A DNA stretch of 12,821 nucleotides from an uncultured Carnobacterium sp. (GTDB lineage Bacteria; Bacillota; Bacilli; Lactobacillales; Aerococcaceae), in the NCBI GenBank assembly GCA_937976325.1, contig CALJSD010000226.1, positions 1 through 12,821 of the forward strand, written 5' to 3'. The position numbers and the translations under genes were made by a program. Positions 1 to 7,277 of the stretch are shown here, piece by piece. The notes beneath the pieces were generated by a model. The model was not told the DNA's origin. It searched no databases and worked only from the letters and a program-made list of their open reading frames with translations. How positions within the stretch are numbered: position 1 is the stretch's first letter; every line of letters starts with the position of its first letter.

Positions 1-80
1 GTTTGAGGCTCGAGAGGTCTGAGCCCTTGGCTCAGACGGGTACAGCCATTACTACTCGTATGAGAAAATCCTAGGTGTTT
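1..80 (+). ncRNA. Candidate 3' part of a 6S-type RNA, cut by the window edge
   Basis: No reading frame fits here, but the plus strand shows an 8-bp perfect hairpin (GTCTGAGC at 17-24, GCTCAGAC at 30-37, 5-nt loop) followed immediately by GGGTACAGCC (38-47). Then comes a stretch, CTCGTATGAGAAAATCC, that could form one side of a closing stem. This order (small hairpin, GGG(U)UACAGCC, closing-stem strand) is what I remember of the 3' side of the E. coli 6S RNA central bubble. 6S RNA binds the housekeeping RNA polymerase holoenzyme as a promoter mimic. The 5' half lies outside the window, so pairing cannot be checked. It could instead be another structured RNA or an unrelated hairpin. Confidence 0.4.
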
Positions 81-114
81 AAAGAGCAACGCTCTTATTC
101 ATTCATTGTTTTGT
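81..114 (+). terminator. Short hairpin between the candidate RNA and lacD
   Basis: AAGAGC (82-87) and GCTCTT (91-96) form a 6-bp stem with a 3-nt loop. The plus-strand sequence after it is T-rich but interrupted (ATTCATTCATTGTTTTG), so it is a weak intrinsic terminator or 3' boundary for the plus-strand RNA. In the minus direction the stem is followed only by TTTAAACACC, so it would serve lacD poorly. Confidence 0.35.
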
Positions 115-1119
115 TTATTTTACTTCAACACGTTCTAACCATGGAGTTGCAGTTTCACCTAAAACAACATTAAGGTCCTCAATGTTCTTACGTCCTTGGC
201 TTGCCAACCACGCACGACCAGCTTCTTCCCCTTCAGTCGCAAATACAGCTACAGCATCTTTCCATGTTGCACGACCACATAACACACCATTGAAAGTAGA
301 ACCAGCTTCTTTAGCAAAGCGTAGAGTTTCTTGGAATAGTTCAGCAGAAACACCAGCACTTAAGAAGATGAATGGTAGGTCAGTGATTTCAGATTGTTCT
401 TTGAATAAACGTAATGCTTCTTCGCGAGTGTAAACAGGTTCAACGCCTTCTTTAGTGAAGCCTTCTACGAAGTTCATGTTTACTGGAACTTCCACTTTTA
501 ATACGTCAACGTTGTAACGTGGGTCAGAGAAGACTTTCATTGCGTCGTTTACTTTATGAGGTTTAACTTTAGCGTAAGCAGCTGATTTCACATCGTCGTC
601 ACTTGCTTCGTAAGAAACGATTTCTAAGAAGAATGGAATATCTTCTGCCACACATTCGCTACCTACACGTTCTACCCATGCATGTTTGATGTCGTTGATG
701 GCTGGATCTTCGTCAATATCATAGTATAAAAGAACTTTAACAGCGTCAGCGCCTAATTCTTTAATACGTTTTGCAGACCAAATTGGAAGTAAGTCTGGTA
801 AGCGGCCGATTTCAGTTGCGTCGTAACCAGTTTTTTCGTAAGAGATTAAAAGTCCGCAGTCTTCGTGGCGTAATTTTGCAGCTGGAAGACCATATTCTGG
901 GTCTAAAAGAATTGAAGAAGAGTATTTTGTTAATTCTTCAGAAACTAATTCTTTGAAGCGGATGATGCCTTCGTCACCTTTTACATTTGGATTTCCTGCA
1001 GCAATCATTTTTTTCAATGAACCACGTTGGTCAATCGCTAAAGCACCGATGACATGGTTTTTGTTTGAAAGTTTTACTAAGTGATCATATTTTCCTTTTG
1101 TTAATACTAATTTTGACAT
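115..1119 (-). CDS. lacD: Tagatose-1,6-bisphosphate aldolase LacD
   Basis: Cytoplasmic class I aldolase of 334 residues, close to the usual LacD length of about 326. It cleaves D-tagatose-1,6-bisphosphate to dihydroxyacetone phosphate and glyceraldehyde-3-phosphate, the last step of the tagatose-6-phosphate pathway. Family marks are the N-terminal block [11 protein letters not shown] (about 25-35), the LLDPEYG segment (71-77), [12 protein letters not shown] (123-134) and LKVEVPV (207-213). Lys208 corresponds by position to the Schiff-base lysine of staphylococcal and streptococcal LacD. The ATG at 1117-1119 is preceded by AAGGAG at 1127-1132. It is the last gene of the gntR-agaS-nagA-lacD operon, 30 bp after nagA. 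LacD normally sits in a lactose operon with lacABC. Here it lies with amino-sugar genes, which suggests use in galactosamine rather than lactose catabolism. Confidence 0.93.
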   Translation of the reverse strand: MSKLVLTKGKYDHLVKLSNKNHVIGALAIDQRGSLKKMIAAGNPNVKGDEGIIRFKELVSEELTKYSSSILLDPEYGLPAAKLRHEDCGLLISYEKTGYDATEIGRLPDLLPIWSAKRIKELGADAVKVLLYYDIDEDPAINDIKHAWVERVGSECVAEDIPFFLEIVSYEASDDDVKSAAYAKVKPHKVNDAMKVFSDPRYNVDVLKVEVPVNMNFVEGFTKEGVEPVYTREEALRLFKEQSEITDLPFIFLSAGVSAELFQETLRFAKEAGSTFNGVLCGRATWKDAVAVFATEGEEAGRAWLASQGRKNIEDLNVVLGETATPWLERVEVK

Positions 1120-1149
1120 AATAACACTCCTTAAGTTGTTTTTATTTTT

Positions 1150-2304
1150 TTAAGCTTCGAAATATGGCTTACCGTCTAAGTAAGTCGCTTTGAGTTGTAA
1201 CTCATCGTCTAATACGATGAAGTCCGCTGCATACCCTGGGTCGATGCGTCCGCAAACGTCGTCGATACCGACTGATTTTGCAGGAACAAGGCTAGCCATT
1301 GTAATTGCTTCGTGTGGAGTCGCAATGCCCCATTTTACAACGTTTTGAACTCCTTGGATGAGTTCTAAGATACTTCCAGCAAGGCTACCGCCGTCCCTCA
1401 AGCGAGCCGTACCGTCTTTTACGATAACAGGGAATTCTCCAAGCATCGATTCGCATTCGCCCATACCGCCCGCACGCATGCAGTCTGTAATAAGGGCTAC
1501 ATGGTCGTGACCGCAACATTTCATCACGATACTTGCGCTCACTGGGTTAACGTGGTGACCGTCGCAGATGAGTTCGTCGAATACGTTTGGCAATGTGAGT
1601 GCCGCACCGACAACACCTGGTTCGCGGTGGTGTAAGCCGCGCATTCCGTTGTATGTGTGAACGAAGATGTTCGCACCGGCTTCAACGGCGTTTTTACAAT
1701 CTTCGTAAGTACCATCTGTATGCGCAAGAGCGACATAGATGTCTTTTGTTTTCGCGTGTTTGATGAAATCAACGGCACCTTTACGTTCAGGCGCAATCGC
1801 GATTTTCTTCACCCAACCGCCAGCGCGTTCTTGCCATTCATCCAAGATTTCAGATTTAGGGTCGCCCATGTATTTAGGGTTTTGCGCACCTTTGTATTTT
1901 TCACAGAAGAATGGACCTTCTAGGAAAATCCCTCTGATTTTAGCGCCGCCAAGTGTTGTGGCGTTATCGCCAATTGTTTGGCAGACATCCGCTAATAATT
2001 CGCGAGATGCGGTTAAGGTTGTTGGTAAGTATGAAGTAACCCCGCATGAAGGAAGTCCTTCTGAAATGGTACGAAGTGCTTCTACATCGTTATCCATAAC
2101 GTCAGCGCCTTTGAATCCGTGGATATGTGTATCCACAAGACCTGGGGCAATTTGATAGTTACCGTAGTCGATAATAGTTGCGCCGCTTTCTGGTTTTTCG
2201 GTTTGGAAGGCTCCGAAAGTTCCATTGTCTAAGATTGGTAAGTACCCTGGGCCTTTCACTTCGTCTTCAAAATAAAATGCTTTGGCATAAATATAAGTTG
2301 TCAT
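1150..2304 (-). CDS. nagA: N-acetylglucosamine-6-phosphate deacetylase family (NagA/AgaA)
   Basis: Metal-dependent amidohydrolase of 384 residues, full length for NagA. It removes acetate from N-acetylglucosamine-6-phosphate or N-acetylgalactosamine-6-phosphate in the cytoplasm. Visible motifs are APGLVDTHIHG (H60, H62), FLEGPFF with metal ligand E129, AHTDGTYE with H195, HTYNGMRGLHHREPG with H216, ICDGHHV, and LITDCMRAGG with the catalytic aspartate D274, followed by GSLAGS. The frame can extend six codons upstream to a TTG, but the ATG at 2302-2304 is preferred. It has an AAGAGATGA ribosome site at normal distance, and its N-terminus (MTTYIYAK) suits the family. It lies 27 bp after agaS and 30 bp before lacD. 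The presence of AgaS and LacD rather than NagB favours the galactosamine substrate, but NagA enzymes often accept both, so specificity is inferred. Confidence 0.93.
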   Translation of the reverse strand: MTTYIYAKAFYFEDEVKGPGYLPILDNGTFGAFQTEKPESGATIIDYGNYQIAPGLVDTHIHGFKGADVMDNDVEALRTISEGLPSCGVTSYLPTTLTASRELLADVCQTIGDNATTLGGAKIRGIFLEGPFFCEKYKGAQNPKYMGDPKSEILDEWQERAGGWVKKIAIAPERKGAVDFIKHAKTKDIYVALAHTDGTYEDCKNAVEAGANIFVHTYNGMRGLHHREPGVVGAALTLPNVFDELICDGHHVNPVSASIVMKCCGHDHVALITDCMRAGGMGECESMLGEFPVIVKDGTARLRDGGSLAGSILELIQGVQNVVKWGIATPHEAITMASLVPAKSVGIDDVCGRIDPGYAADFIVLDDELQLKATYLDGKPYFEA

Positions 2305-2331
2305 AGGATCATCTCTTTTCAATTAAGTTAT

Positions 2332-3498
2332 TTATGCTTCTAATGGGTGAATCGTTACTCCTTTAACGACACGGTTTACAGTGCCTGTAGGTGAAGGAGT
2401 GTCTGGTTTATTTCCAACTTTGATAGAAGAAAGTAGAGAAACGGTTTGTCCAAATACTGCATATGGAAGTGCAAGGTAAGCATCTGGAACGAAACGATAT
2501 TCTTTATCGAAGCTGAATGATAGACCTTCAAAGTCACTTTCAGCGTCCACTCCAACCGCAAGAACGAGGCGTGCGATTTGGTCGCCATGTAATTCGTTTA
2601 AGATATCGATGTCGTATTGACGAGTATAGTCGTCGTTAGATACGAATACGAAGGCTAGAGAAGAGCCGTTTACAAATGATTTAGGACCGTGACGGAATCC
2701 CATTGAAGAATCGAAGGCTGTTGCAATTTGCCCAGCAGTCAATTCAAGAATCTTCAATTGAACTTCGCGAGCAAGGCCGCTTAGAGAACCAGAACCTAAG
2801 TAAATGACACGGTTGTAGTCTAAGTTCACGTAATGTTGAATCACGTCTTCACGTTCTAGAACGCTTGTACCCATTTGACGGATAGCTTTCACGAAGCCTT
2901 CTTTTTGTTCAAGTGAGTGTGCTTCATCGAATACAAGAAGCGCTGTAAGAGTCATACATGTGAAGCTTCCTGTCATCGCAAAACCAGCATCGTTAGAGCG
3001 GTCTGGCATCATTAAGAGTAAGTTGTTTGTGTCGTCTTTAGCAGCAATGGCTAATTTTCCTTCTGGCGCACAAGTAATCGTGATTTGATAGAAGTCGCGC
3101 ACGATTTGTTGGCCAAGTTGCACACTTGCAAGACTTTCTGGTGAGTTACCGCTACGTGCAAATGAAACAAGCACTGTAGGAATTTCTGCTTTGAAGTAGT
3201 CATGTGGATTACTTACAAGGTTTGTTGTTCCGACAGATTGGAAATCAAAACGATCTTCATTTCCTGTACGTTTTAAGTAAGGAAGGATTGTATCTCCCAC
3301 ATATTGTGATGTACCCGCACCTGCGAAAATCACGCGAAGGCGACCTTCAGGTAAGTTGTTTAAGAAAGCAGTAATGCGTTCTAAGTTTAGTTTGTAGTAA
3401 TCAAAAGCTTCTTTCCACAATTCTGGTTGTTGGCGAATTTCGCGCGTTGTAATCTCTGCAGATAAAGCTTCTAATTGACTTGTTGAAAATTGAAACAT
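2332..3498 (-). CDS. agaS: AgaS-type SIS-domain sugar isomerase/deaminase
   Basis: A 388-residue cytoplasmic protein with two SIS (sugar isomerase) domains, roughly residues 50-200 and 215-375. The first SIS shows RVIFAGAGTSQYVGD and VSFARSGNSPES, the phosphosugar-binding serine loop. The second shows YLGSGSLSGLAREVQLK and SMGFRHGPKSFV. This arrangement matches AgaS, which converts galactosamine-6-phosphate to tagatose-6-phosphate with release of ammonia, and differs from GlmS in lacking a glutaminase domain. Start: a TTG four codons upstream overlaps the GGAGGG ribosome site, so the ATG at 3496-3498 is the real start. It lies 20 bp after the gntR stop and 27 bp before nagA. Its product needs a tagatose-6-phosphate kinase, which this operon does not encode. 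Confidence 0.9.
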   Translation of the reverse strand: MFQFSTSQLEALSAEITTREIRQQPELWKEAFDYYKLNLERITAFLNNLPEGRLRVIFAGAGTSQYVGDTILPYLKRTGNEDRFDFQSVGTTNLVSNPHDYFKAEIPTVLVSFARSGNSPESLASVQLGQQIVRDFYQITITCAPEGKLAIAAKDDTNNLLLMMPDRSNDAGFAMTGSFTCMTLTALLVFDEAHSLEQKEGFVKAIRQMGTSVLEREDVIQHYVNLDYNRVIYLGSGSLSGLAREVQLKILELTAGQIATAFDSSMGFRHGPKSFVNGSSLAFVFVSNDDYTRQYDIDILNELHGDQIARLVLAVGVDAESDFEGLSFSFDKEYRFVPDAYLALPYAVFGQTVSLLSSIKVGNKPDTPSPTGTVNRVVKGVTIHPLEA

Positions 3499-3502
3499 AA
3501 TA

Positions 3503-3508
3503 CCCTCC
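3503..3508 (-). promoter_or_regulatory. Ribosome binding site that fixes the agaS start
   Basis: The minus strand reads GGAGGG, four bases before the ATG at 3496-3498. The alternative in-frame TTG at 3508-3510 would put the ribosome site inside the coding region, so it is rejected. Confidence 0.8.
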
Positions 3509-3518
3509 AAATATTTTT

Positions 3519-4247
3519 TTAGTTGTTTGTGCGATAGTGTCTTACTTTGTAGAAGAATTGGTCGCTTCTGGCAACACTAATCGTATATTCGATGATGCGA
3601 TTTTCATGATTTAATGTGGTTCGCATAAATCGTAAACAAGCGCTGTGCGGATCCACATCCAAGACTTCCGCTTCTTCCGGCGTGAGAATGCTCGCTGAGA
3701 ATTCTTCGTCGGCGTAGTGGATTTGCTGATTAAAATCATTCGCAAACACTTCATATAAAGATTGGCCTTCTAACTGGGTCTTCGTTAAGGTTTTGAAGAC
3801 GTCGTATGGTAAGAAAGTTGTTTCTTTCATGAGTGGAATGCCATCTGCATACCGAATGCGTTTCAGACGAAAGAGCTTGTCACCAGCTTCGATTCCAACA
3901 AGTGGAGCGATAAATTCATCGGCTTCGTAACAATCCAACGAAGTAATTTTCGTGGAAGGGACCTTGCCGAGCTCCTTCATCTGTTCCGTGAAACTGTAGC
4001 CTTCCAGCAAGTTTTGGCGTTCTTTCCATTGCGTTGAAATGAACGTGCCTTTTCCATGACGCTTATAAATATATCCAAGCGTCTCCAATTCCTTCAACGC
4101 TGTTCGAACGGTGGTGCGACTGACATTGTAGACTTTTGTAATTTCGCGCTCCGAAAGCATTTTTTTGTGTGCTTTTCCCTGGGTCTTAATGAAGTCGATC
4201 AACGCTAAACTCAGTGTTGAGTAGAGTGGAGAAGGTTTGGCTACCAT
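3519..4247 (-). CDS. GntR-family (HutC/UTRA) regulator of the amino-sugar operon
   Basis: A 242-residue repressor with the usual two-part layout. The N-terminal winged helix-turn-helix covers about residues 13-71 (LSEREITKVYNVSRTTVRTAL, then LETLGYIYKRHGKGTFI). The C-terminal UTRA ligand-binding domain covers about 95-238. HutC/UTRA regulators of this type (DasR, NagR/YvoA, streptococcal AgaR) bind amino-sugar phosphates and release DNA. The ATG at 4245-4247 follows a strong AAAGGAGGAA. It is the first gene of the operon, 20 bp before agaS, directly behind a promoter carrying a DasR/NagR-like palindrome, so it very probably represses its own operon. The effector is likely galactosamine-6-phosphate, glucosamine-6-phosphate or their N-acetyl forms. 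AgaR and NagR are both possible names; the neighbours favour AgaR. Confidence 0.9.
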   Translation of the reverse strand: MVAKPSPLYSTLSLALIDFIKTQGKAHKKMLSEREITKVYNVSRTTVRTALKELETLGYIYKRHGKGTFISTQWKERQNLLEGYSFTEQMKELGKVPSTKITSLDCYEADEFIAPLVGIEAGDKLFRLKRIRYADGIPLMKETTFLPYDVFKTLTKTQLEGQSLYEVFANDFNQQIHYADEEFSASILTPEEAEVLDVDPHSACLRFMRTTLNHENRIIEYTISVARSDQFFYKVRHYRTNN

Positions 4248-4280
4248 ATCGGTTCCTCCTTTCGTAAAAAACTCTTCTAC

Positions 4281-4298
4281 AACTGGTCACTACCAGTT
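4281..4298. promoter_or_regulatory. DasR/NagR-like operator palindrome
   Basis: AACTGGT (4281-4287) and ACCAGTT (4292-4298) form a perfect 7-bp inverted repeat around CACT. The core ACTGGTCACTACCAGT differs only in the centre from the dre consensus ACTGGTCTAGACCAGT bound by DasR and NagR. It begins seven bases downstream of the -10 box, so a bound dimer would block the transcription start. The binding protein is presumably the GntR regulator encoded just downstream. Confidence 0.82.
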
Positions 4299-4304
4299 AA
4301 TACC

Positions 4305-4333
4305 ATTGTAAGTTTTTTTTACGTTTTCGTCAA
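4305..4333 (-). promoter_or_regulatory. Promoter of the gntR-agaS-nagA-lacD operon
   Basis: On the minus strand, TTGACG (4328-4333) and TACAAT (4305-4310) are separated by exactly 17 bp. This is a near-consensus housekeeping promoter. Its start point would fall on the edge of the operator palindrome, about 50 bp before the gntR ATG. Confidence 0.8.
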
Positions 4334-4391
4334 TAGAGTTTGCCGAAAAATAGAGGGATTCTGAGGATTTTCAACTGAATTTCAGGAAATT

Positions 4392-4436
4392 GAATAAAAA
4401 TACCAGGAGAGAACGGTTTTGTGCTTTCTCTCCTGG
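4392..4436 (-). terminator. Intrinsic terminator of the kinase-EIIBC-EIIA operon
   Basis: CCAGGAGAGAA (4403-4413) and TTCTCTCCTGG (4426-4436) form a perfect 11-bp stem with a 12-nt loop. On the minus strand it is followed by TATTTTTATT. It lies just after the EIIA stop, and it insulates the downstream GntR operon from read-through. Confidence 0.85.
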
Positions 4437-4444
4437 CGAGTGGG

Positions 4445-4894
4445 TTAGCCTGCTAAATGACTATTTAATACTTCTTCAAGTTGTTCAGCAGTTGTAGCGC
4501 CTAATAAAGCTTCTTTGACGTCAGCTTTCATCAGCATACGAGCTACTGTTGCTAATAATTTAAGGTGAGTCGTTCCTGCTTCGCCATCTGGAATTAATAA
4601 GCTGAAGATGAATGAAGTTGGTTTTCCATCCATACTGTTCCAGTCAATTCCGTCACTAAGGCGAACGATGACAATTTTTGGAGTTGTGATGGCACTTGAT
4701 TTTGCATGTGGAATCGCAAATCCGTCCATCATTCCTGTTGTTCCTTGTTGTTCACGTTCTACTAGTCCGTTGTACACAGCGTTTTCGTCTGCTGAAATAC
4801 CTAGTGCTACGGCTTTTTGAGCGATGAAGTGAAACACTTCTTCTTGAGAAGTAAGATTTTCATTTAAGAAAATAGATTCTTTACTAATTAACAT
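4445..4894 (-). CDS. PTS fructose-family EIIA component
   Basis: A 149-residue cytoplasmic phosphocarrier of the mannitol/fructose EIIA class. It accepts a phosphate from HPr and passes it to the EIIB domain encoded just upstream. The active-site histidine is H63 in the motif MDGFAIPHAKS, preceded by REQQGTTGM, both typical of the family. The start is the ATG at 4892-4894, placed six bases after AGGAGG (4901-4906). A TTG two codons upstream abuts that site and is rejected. It is the last gene of its operon, 32 bp after the EIIBC gene and followed by a strong terminator. In the common fructose system this domain is fused to EIIBC; here it is a separate gene. Confidence 0.9.
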   Translation of the reverse strand: MLISKESIFLNENLTSQEEVFHFIAQKAVALGISADENAVYNGLVEREQQGTTGMMDGFAIPHAKSSAITTPKIVIVRLSDGIDWNSMDGKPTSFIFSLLIPDGEAGTTHLKLLATVARMLMKADVKEALLGATTAEQLEEVLNSHLAG

Positions 4895-4900
4895 TTTCAA

Positions 4901-4906
4901 CCTCCT
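4901..4906 (-). promoter_or_regulatory. Ribosome binding site that fixes the EIIA start
   Basis: AGGAGG on the minus strand lies six bases before the ATG at 4892-4894 and directly abuts the alternative TTG at 4898-4900. The spacing makes the ATG the start. Confidence 0.8.
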
Positions 4907-4926
4907 AAGTTCTTTCTAAAAGTCGA

Positions 4927-6330
4927 TTATTCAGAAAGTGGTTTACGAGTTGCTCCAAGAACAAGACCGCCGACAACAGAACCAATCGCAATCGCTAATA
5001 CCCATAAGAATGGATGTGTTACAACTGGTAATACTAAGAATCCACCGTGAGGAGCAGGTACTTGTACGCCGAATAAGTAAGTTAAGATTGCAGCGATTGA
5101 AGAACCTAACATCATTGAAGGCATTGCGCGAAGTGGATCTTTGGCAACGAAAGGAATAGCCCCTTCAGTAATGTGAGTTGAACCTAAGATGAAGTTGACT
5201 AAACCAGCATTACGTTCGTTTGTATCGAAACGGTTTTTGAATAATAATACGGCAACAGTTGTGATAAGTGGAGGAGCGATACATGCTGCAGAAACCCCAG
5301 CCATGAATGCTGTATTTCCTTCACCAAGAAGAACTGTACCTGTAACGTATGCGGCTTTGTTTACTGGACCACCCATATCAAAGGCACACATACATCCGAT
5401 TACAAGACCAAGAAGAACTGGGTTTTGATCTTGGAATCCTTTTAAGAAGTCCATTAATGCTTGGTTGATACCAGCCATTGGACTAACGATGACACTCATA
5501 AATAAACCAGTAATGAGTACGCCTAATAATGGATATAAGAAAATAGCTTTAAGACCATCTAATGTTTTTGGAAGTCCTTTGAATAATTTTTCTAAAAGAA
5601 CGACTAAGTAACCTGCGAAGAAACCACCGACGATACCGCCAAGGAATCCTGCGCCGCCATTACTTGCCATTAAACCTGCAACAAAACCGCTCACTAATGC
5701 TGGACGGTTCCCAATACTTTGTGCAATGTAGGCTGCTAGAACCGGAGTCATTAAGCCCATTGCTAATCCACCTATTTCTTTTAATTGAGCAGAAAAGGCA
5801 TTGTAACTTGGGTCGTCTGGTTTAAATGAGTAAATTCCGAATACTGCAAATGAAATCGCGATTAGAACCCCACCACCAACAACGAATGGAAGCATGTGAG
5901 ATACACCGTTCATCAAGTGTTTGTAGATTTCACGACCAATAGAGCTCTTACCAACGTTAGAAGATTGTGGAGCTTCTGAAGCTTCAACAGCTGCATCGTC
6001 AGAGTGGTATTTCACAACGCCTTCTCCGCGAAGAGCTTGTGCCACTAATTCGTCGGCATTTTTAATTCCTTGCCCAACAGAAACGTCGATAATCTTTTTG
6101 TTTACGAAACGTTGTGGTTGAACGTCCTTGTCAGCAGCGATAATGACTGCTTTTGCGTTTGCGATTTCTTCTGGAGTCAATTCGTTTTCGATACCGATTT
6201 GTCCGTGTGTTTCGACTTTAATCGTTACTCCTGCTTTTTTAGCGGCTTGCTCGAGCGCTTCTTGTGCCATATAAGTGTGCGCAATCCCTGTTGGACACCC
6301 AGTGGCAGCGATAATATCATATTTTGTCAT
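4927..6330 (-). CDS. PTS fructose-family EIIBC permease
   Basis: A 467-residue membrane protein that imports and phosphorylates a hexose. The EIIB domain (about 1-103) has the phosphorylated cysteine C12 in AATGCPTGIAHTYMA, which is typical of fructose-family EIIB. A polar linker (about 104-130) leads to the EIIC domain (131-467), with hydrophobic segments starting at MLPFVVGGGVLIAISFAVFG and the conserved MGGPVNKAAY motif. The ATG at 6328-6330 follows TAAAGGAGGAAA. It lies 26 bp after the kinase and 32 bp before EIIA. Members of this family take up fructose (made into fructose-1-phosphate), but some carry tagatose or 2-O-alpha-mannosyl-glycerate. Fructose is the default call; the neighbouring LacD keeps tagatose open. 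Confidence 0.9.
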   Translation of the reverse strand: MTKYDIIAATGCPTGIAHTYMAQEALEQAAKKAGVTIKVETHGQIGIENELTPEEIANAKAVIIAADKDVQPQRFVNKKIIDVSVGQGIKNADELVAQALRGEGVVKYHSDDAAVEASEAPQSSNVGKSSIGREIYKHLMNGVSHMLPFVVGGGVLIAISFAVFGIYSFKPDDPSYNAFSAQLKEIGGLAMGLMTPVLAAYIAQSIGNRPALVSGFVAGLMASNGGAGFLGGIVGGFFAGYLVVLLEKLFKGLPKTLDGLKAIFLYPLLGVLITGLFMSVIVSPMAGINQALMDFLKGFQDQNPVLLGLVIGCMCAFDMGGPVNKAAYVTGTVLLGEGNTAFMAGVSAACIAPPLITTVAVLLFKNRFDTNERNAGLVNFILGSTHITEGAIPFVAKDPLRAMPSMMLGSSIAAILTYLFGVQVPAPHGGFLVLPVVTHPFLWVLAIAIGSVVGGLVLGATRKPLSE

Positions 6331-6356
6331 TGTATTTCCTCCTTTATTTTCCCGAG

Positions 6357-7274
6357 TTAGGATACTCGTTTGATTTGTTGCATTAATGTAGGAACATCCT
6401 TGAAGTCTGTCAAACCAGGTCTAAACGCGGTTGAGCTTCCCGCTGCGACGGCTTTAATCAGTGCTTCTTCATCGGATAAACCTTGCAACTGGCTTCCTAC
6501 GAAGGTCGCAAGTAGTGTATCTCCTGCACAGGCAGTATTGACGACCTCGCCATCCGGTGCTGTAACATGAATCGTTTCAGTTGGTGTAAAGAGAATAGCT
6601 CCCTTGTCTCCTAAAGAAACGATGACGTTTTGAGCACCTTGTTCGAGGAGTTTACGACCGCAGTCCTTAATTTCCTCAAGGCTAATGTCCTTCAATCCAA
6701 ACCATCCGGCTAATTCTTCGTCGTTTGGTTTAATGAGATATGGTTTGTAACCCAATAGTTCCGGTACAAAATGAGCGGAAGTGTCGAGAATAAACTTAAA
6801 GCCACGTTTTTGGGACGCTTTTGCAATTTTCTCGTAAGTGGCACGCGTGATGCCTTCAGGATGACTTCCAGAAACAAACAAAATATCGTCGGCGTTCATG
6901 TTTTCCACGATGGCTAGAAGAGAAGCTTCTTGATTGGGTGTAACACTTGGGCCTTGGTTGACGAGTTTGAATTCTTCGTTTGTGGCCACGACTTGCGTGA
7001 ACACATTGATACGAGTAATTCCGTCCACCGTAACGAATTGTGTTTGGATGCCTGCCTTTTGCAGTTCTTCCTCGATAAATTGGCCAGTAAAACCTGCTTT
7101 AAAACCAGTGGCGGTGCTATCAATTCCGAGTTCTTTTAAGATGAAGCTGACGTTTACGCCTTTTCCATTTGGCATGTAAACAGCCTCGTCGGTTCGGTTC
7201 ACTTCAGACGGTAGCATTTGCGCGGTTTTAATGAACAAATCGATGGCTAAATTCATCGTACACGTATAAATCAT
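6357..7274 (-). CDS. fruK: PfkB-family hexose-phosphate kinase (1-phosphofructokinase-like)
   Basis: A 305-residue cytoplasmic ribokinase/PfkB-fold kinase, the normal length for FruK or LacC. It phosphorylates a ketohexose phosphate to the 1,6-bisphosphate with ATP. Visible are MIYTCTMNLAIDLF at the N-terminus (usually LNPAID), the substrate motif MPNGKGVNVS (about 34-43), FVSGSHPEG, IKPNDEEL and the C-terminal anion-hole motif. That last motif reads NTACAGDTLLATF, with cysteine where most family members have the first glycine of GAGD. Two adjacent ATGs exist. The second (7272-7274) is better spaced from GGAGGT (7281-7286) and gives the usual MIYT start. It is the first gene of the operon, divergent from the RpiR regulator. 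Fructose-1-phosphate kinase is most likely; tagatose-1- or tagatose-6-phosphate kinase is possible. Confidence 0.86.
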   Translation of the reverse strand: MIYTCTMNLAIDLFIKTAQMLPSEVNRTDEAVYMPNGKGVNVSFILKELGIDSTATGFKAGFTGQFIEEELQKAGIQTQFVTVDGITRINVFTQVVATNEEFKLVNQGPSVTPNQEASLLAIVENMNADDILFVSGSHPEGITRATYEKIAKASQKRGFKFILDTSAHFVPELLGYKPYLIKPNDEELAGWFGLKDISLEEIKDCGRKLLEQGAQNVIVSLGDKGAILFTPTETIHVTAPDGEVVNTACAGDTLLATFVGSQLQGLSDEEALIKAVAAGSSTAFRPGLTDFKDVPTLMQQIKRVS

Positions 7275-7277
7275 CAT

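Noticed and set aside
1739..2155. 138-codon plus-strand open frame opposite nagA
   Set aside because: It lies wholly inside nagA, whose catalytic motifs are intact in the minus frame; it has no ribosome site and no recognisable domain.
2305..2322. TTG start adding six residues to NagA
   Set aside because: The extension covers the purine-rich ribosome site, and the ATG at 2302-2304 gives the normal family N-terminus.
4311..4333. CcpA cre box around GACGAAAACGTAAA in the GntR promoter
   Set aside because: The right half does not match the cre consensus; the sequence is better explained by the -35 box and an A-rich spacer.
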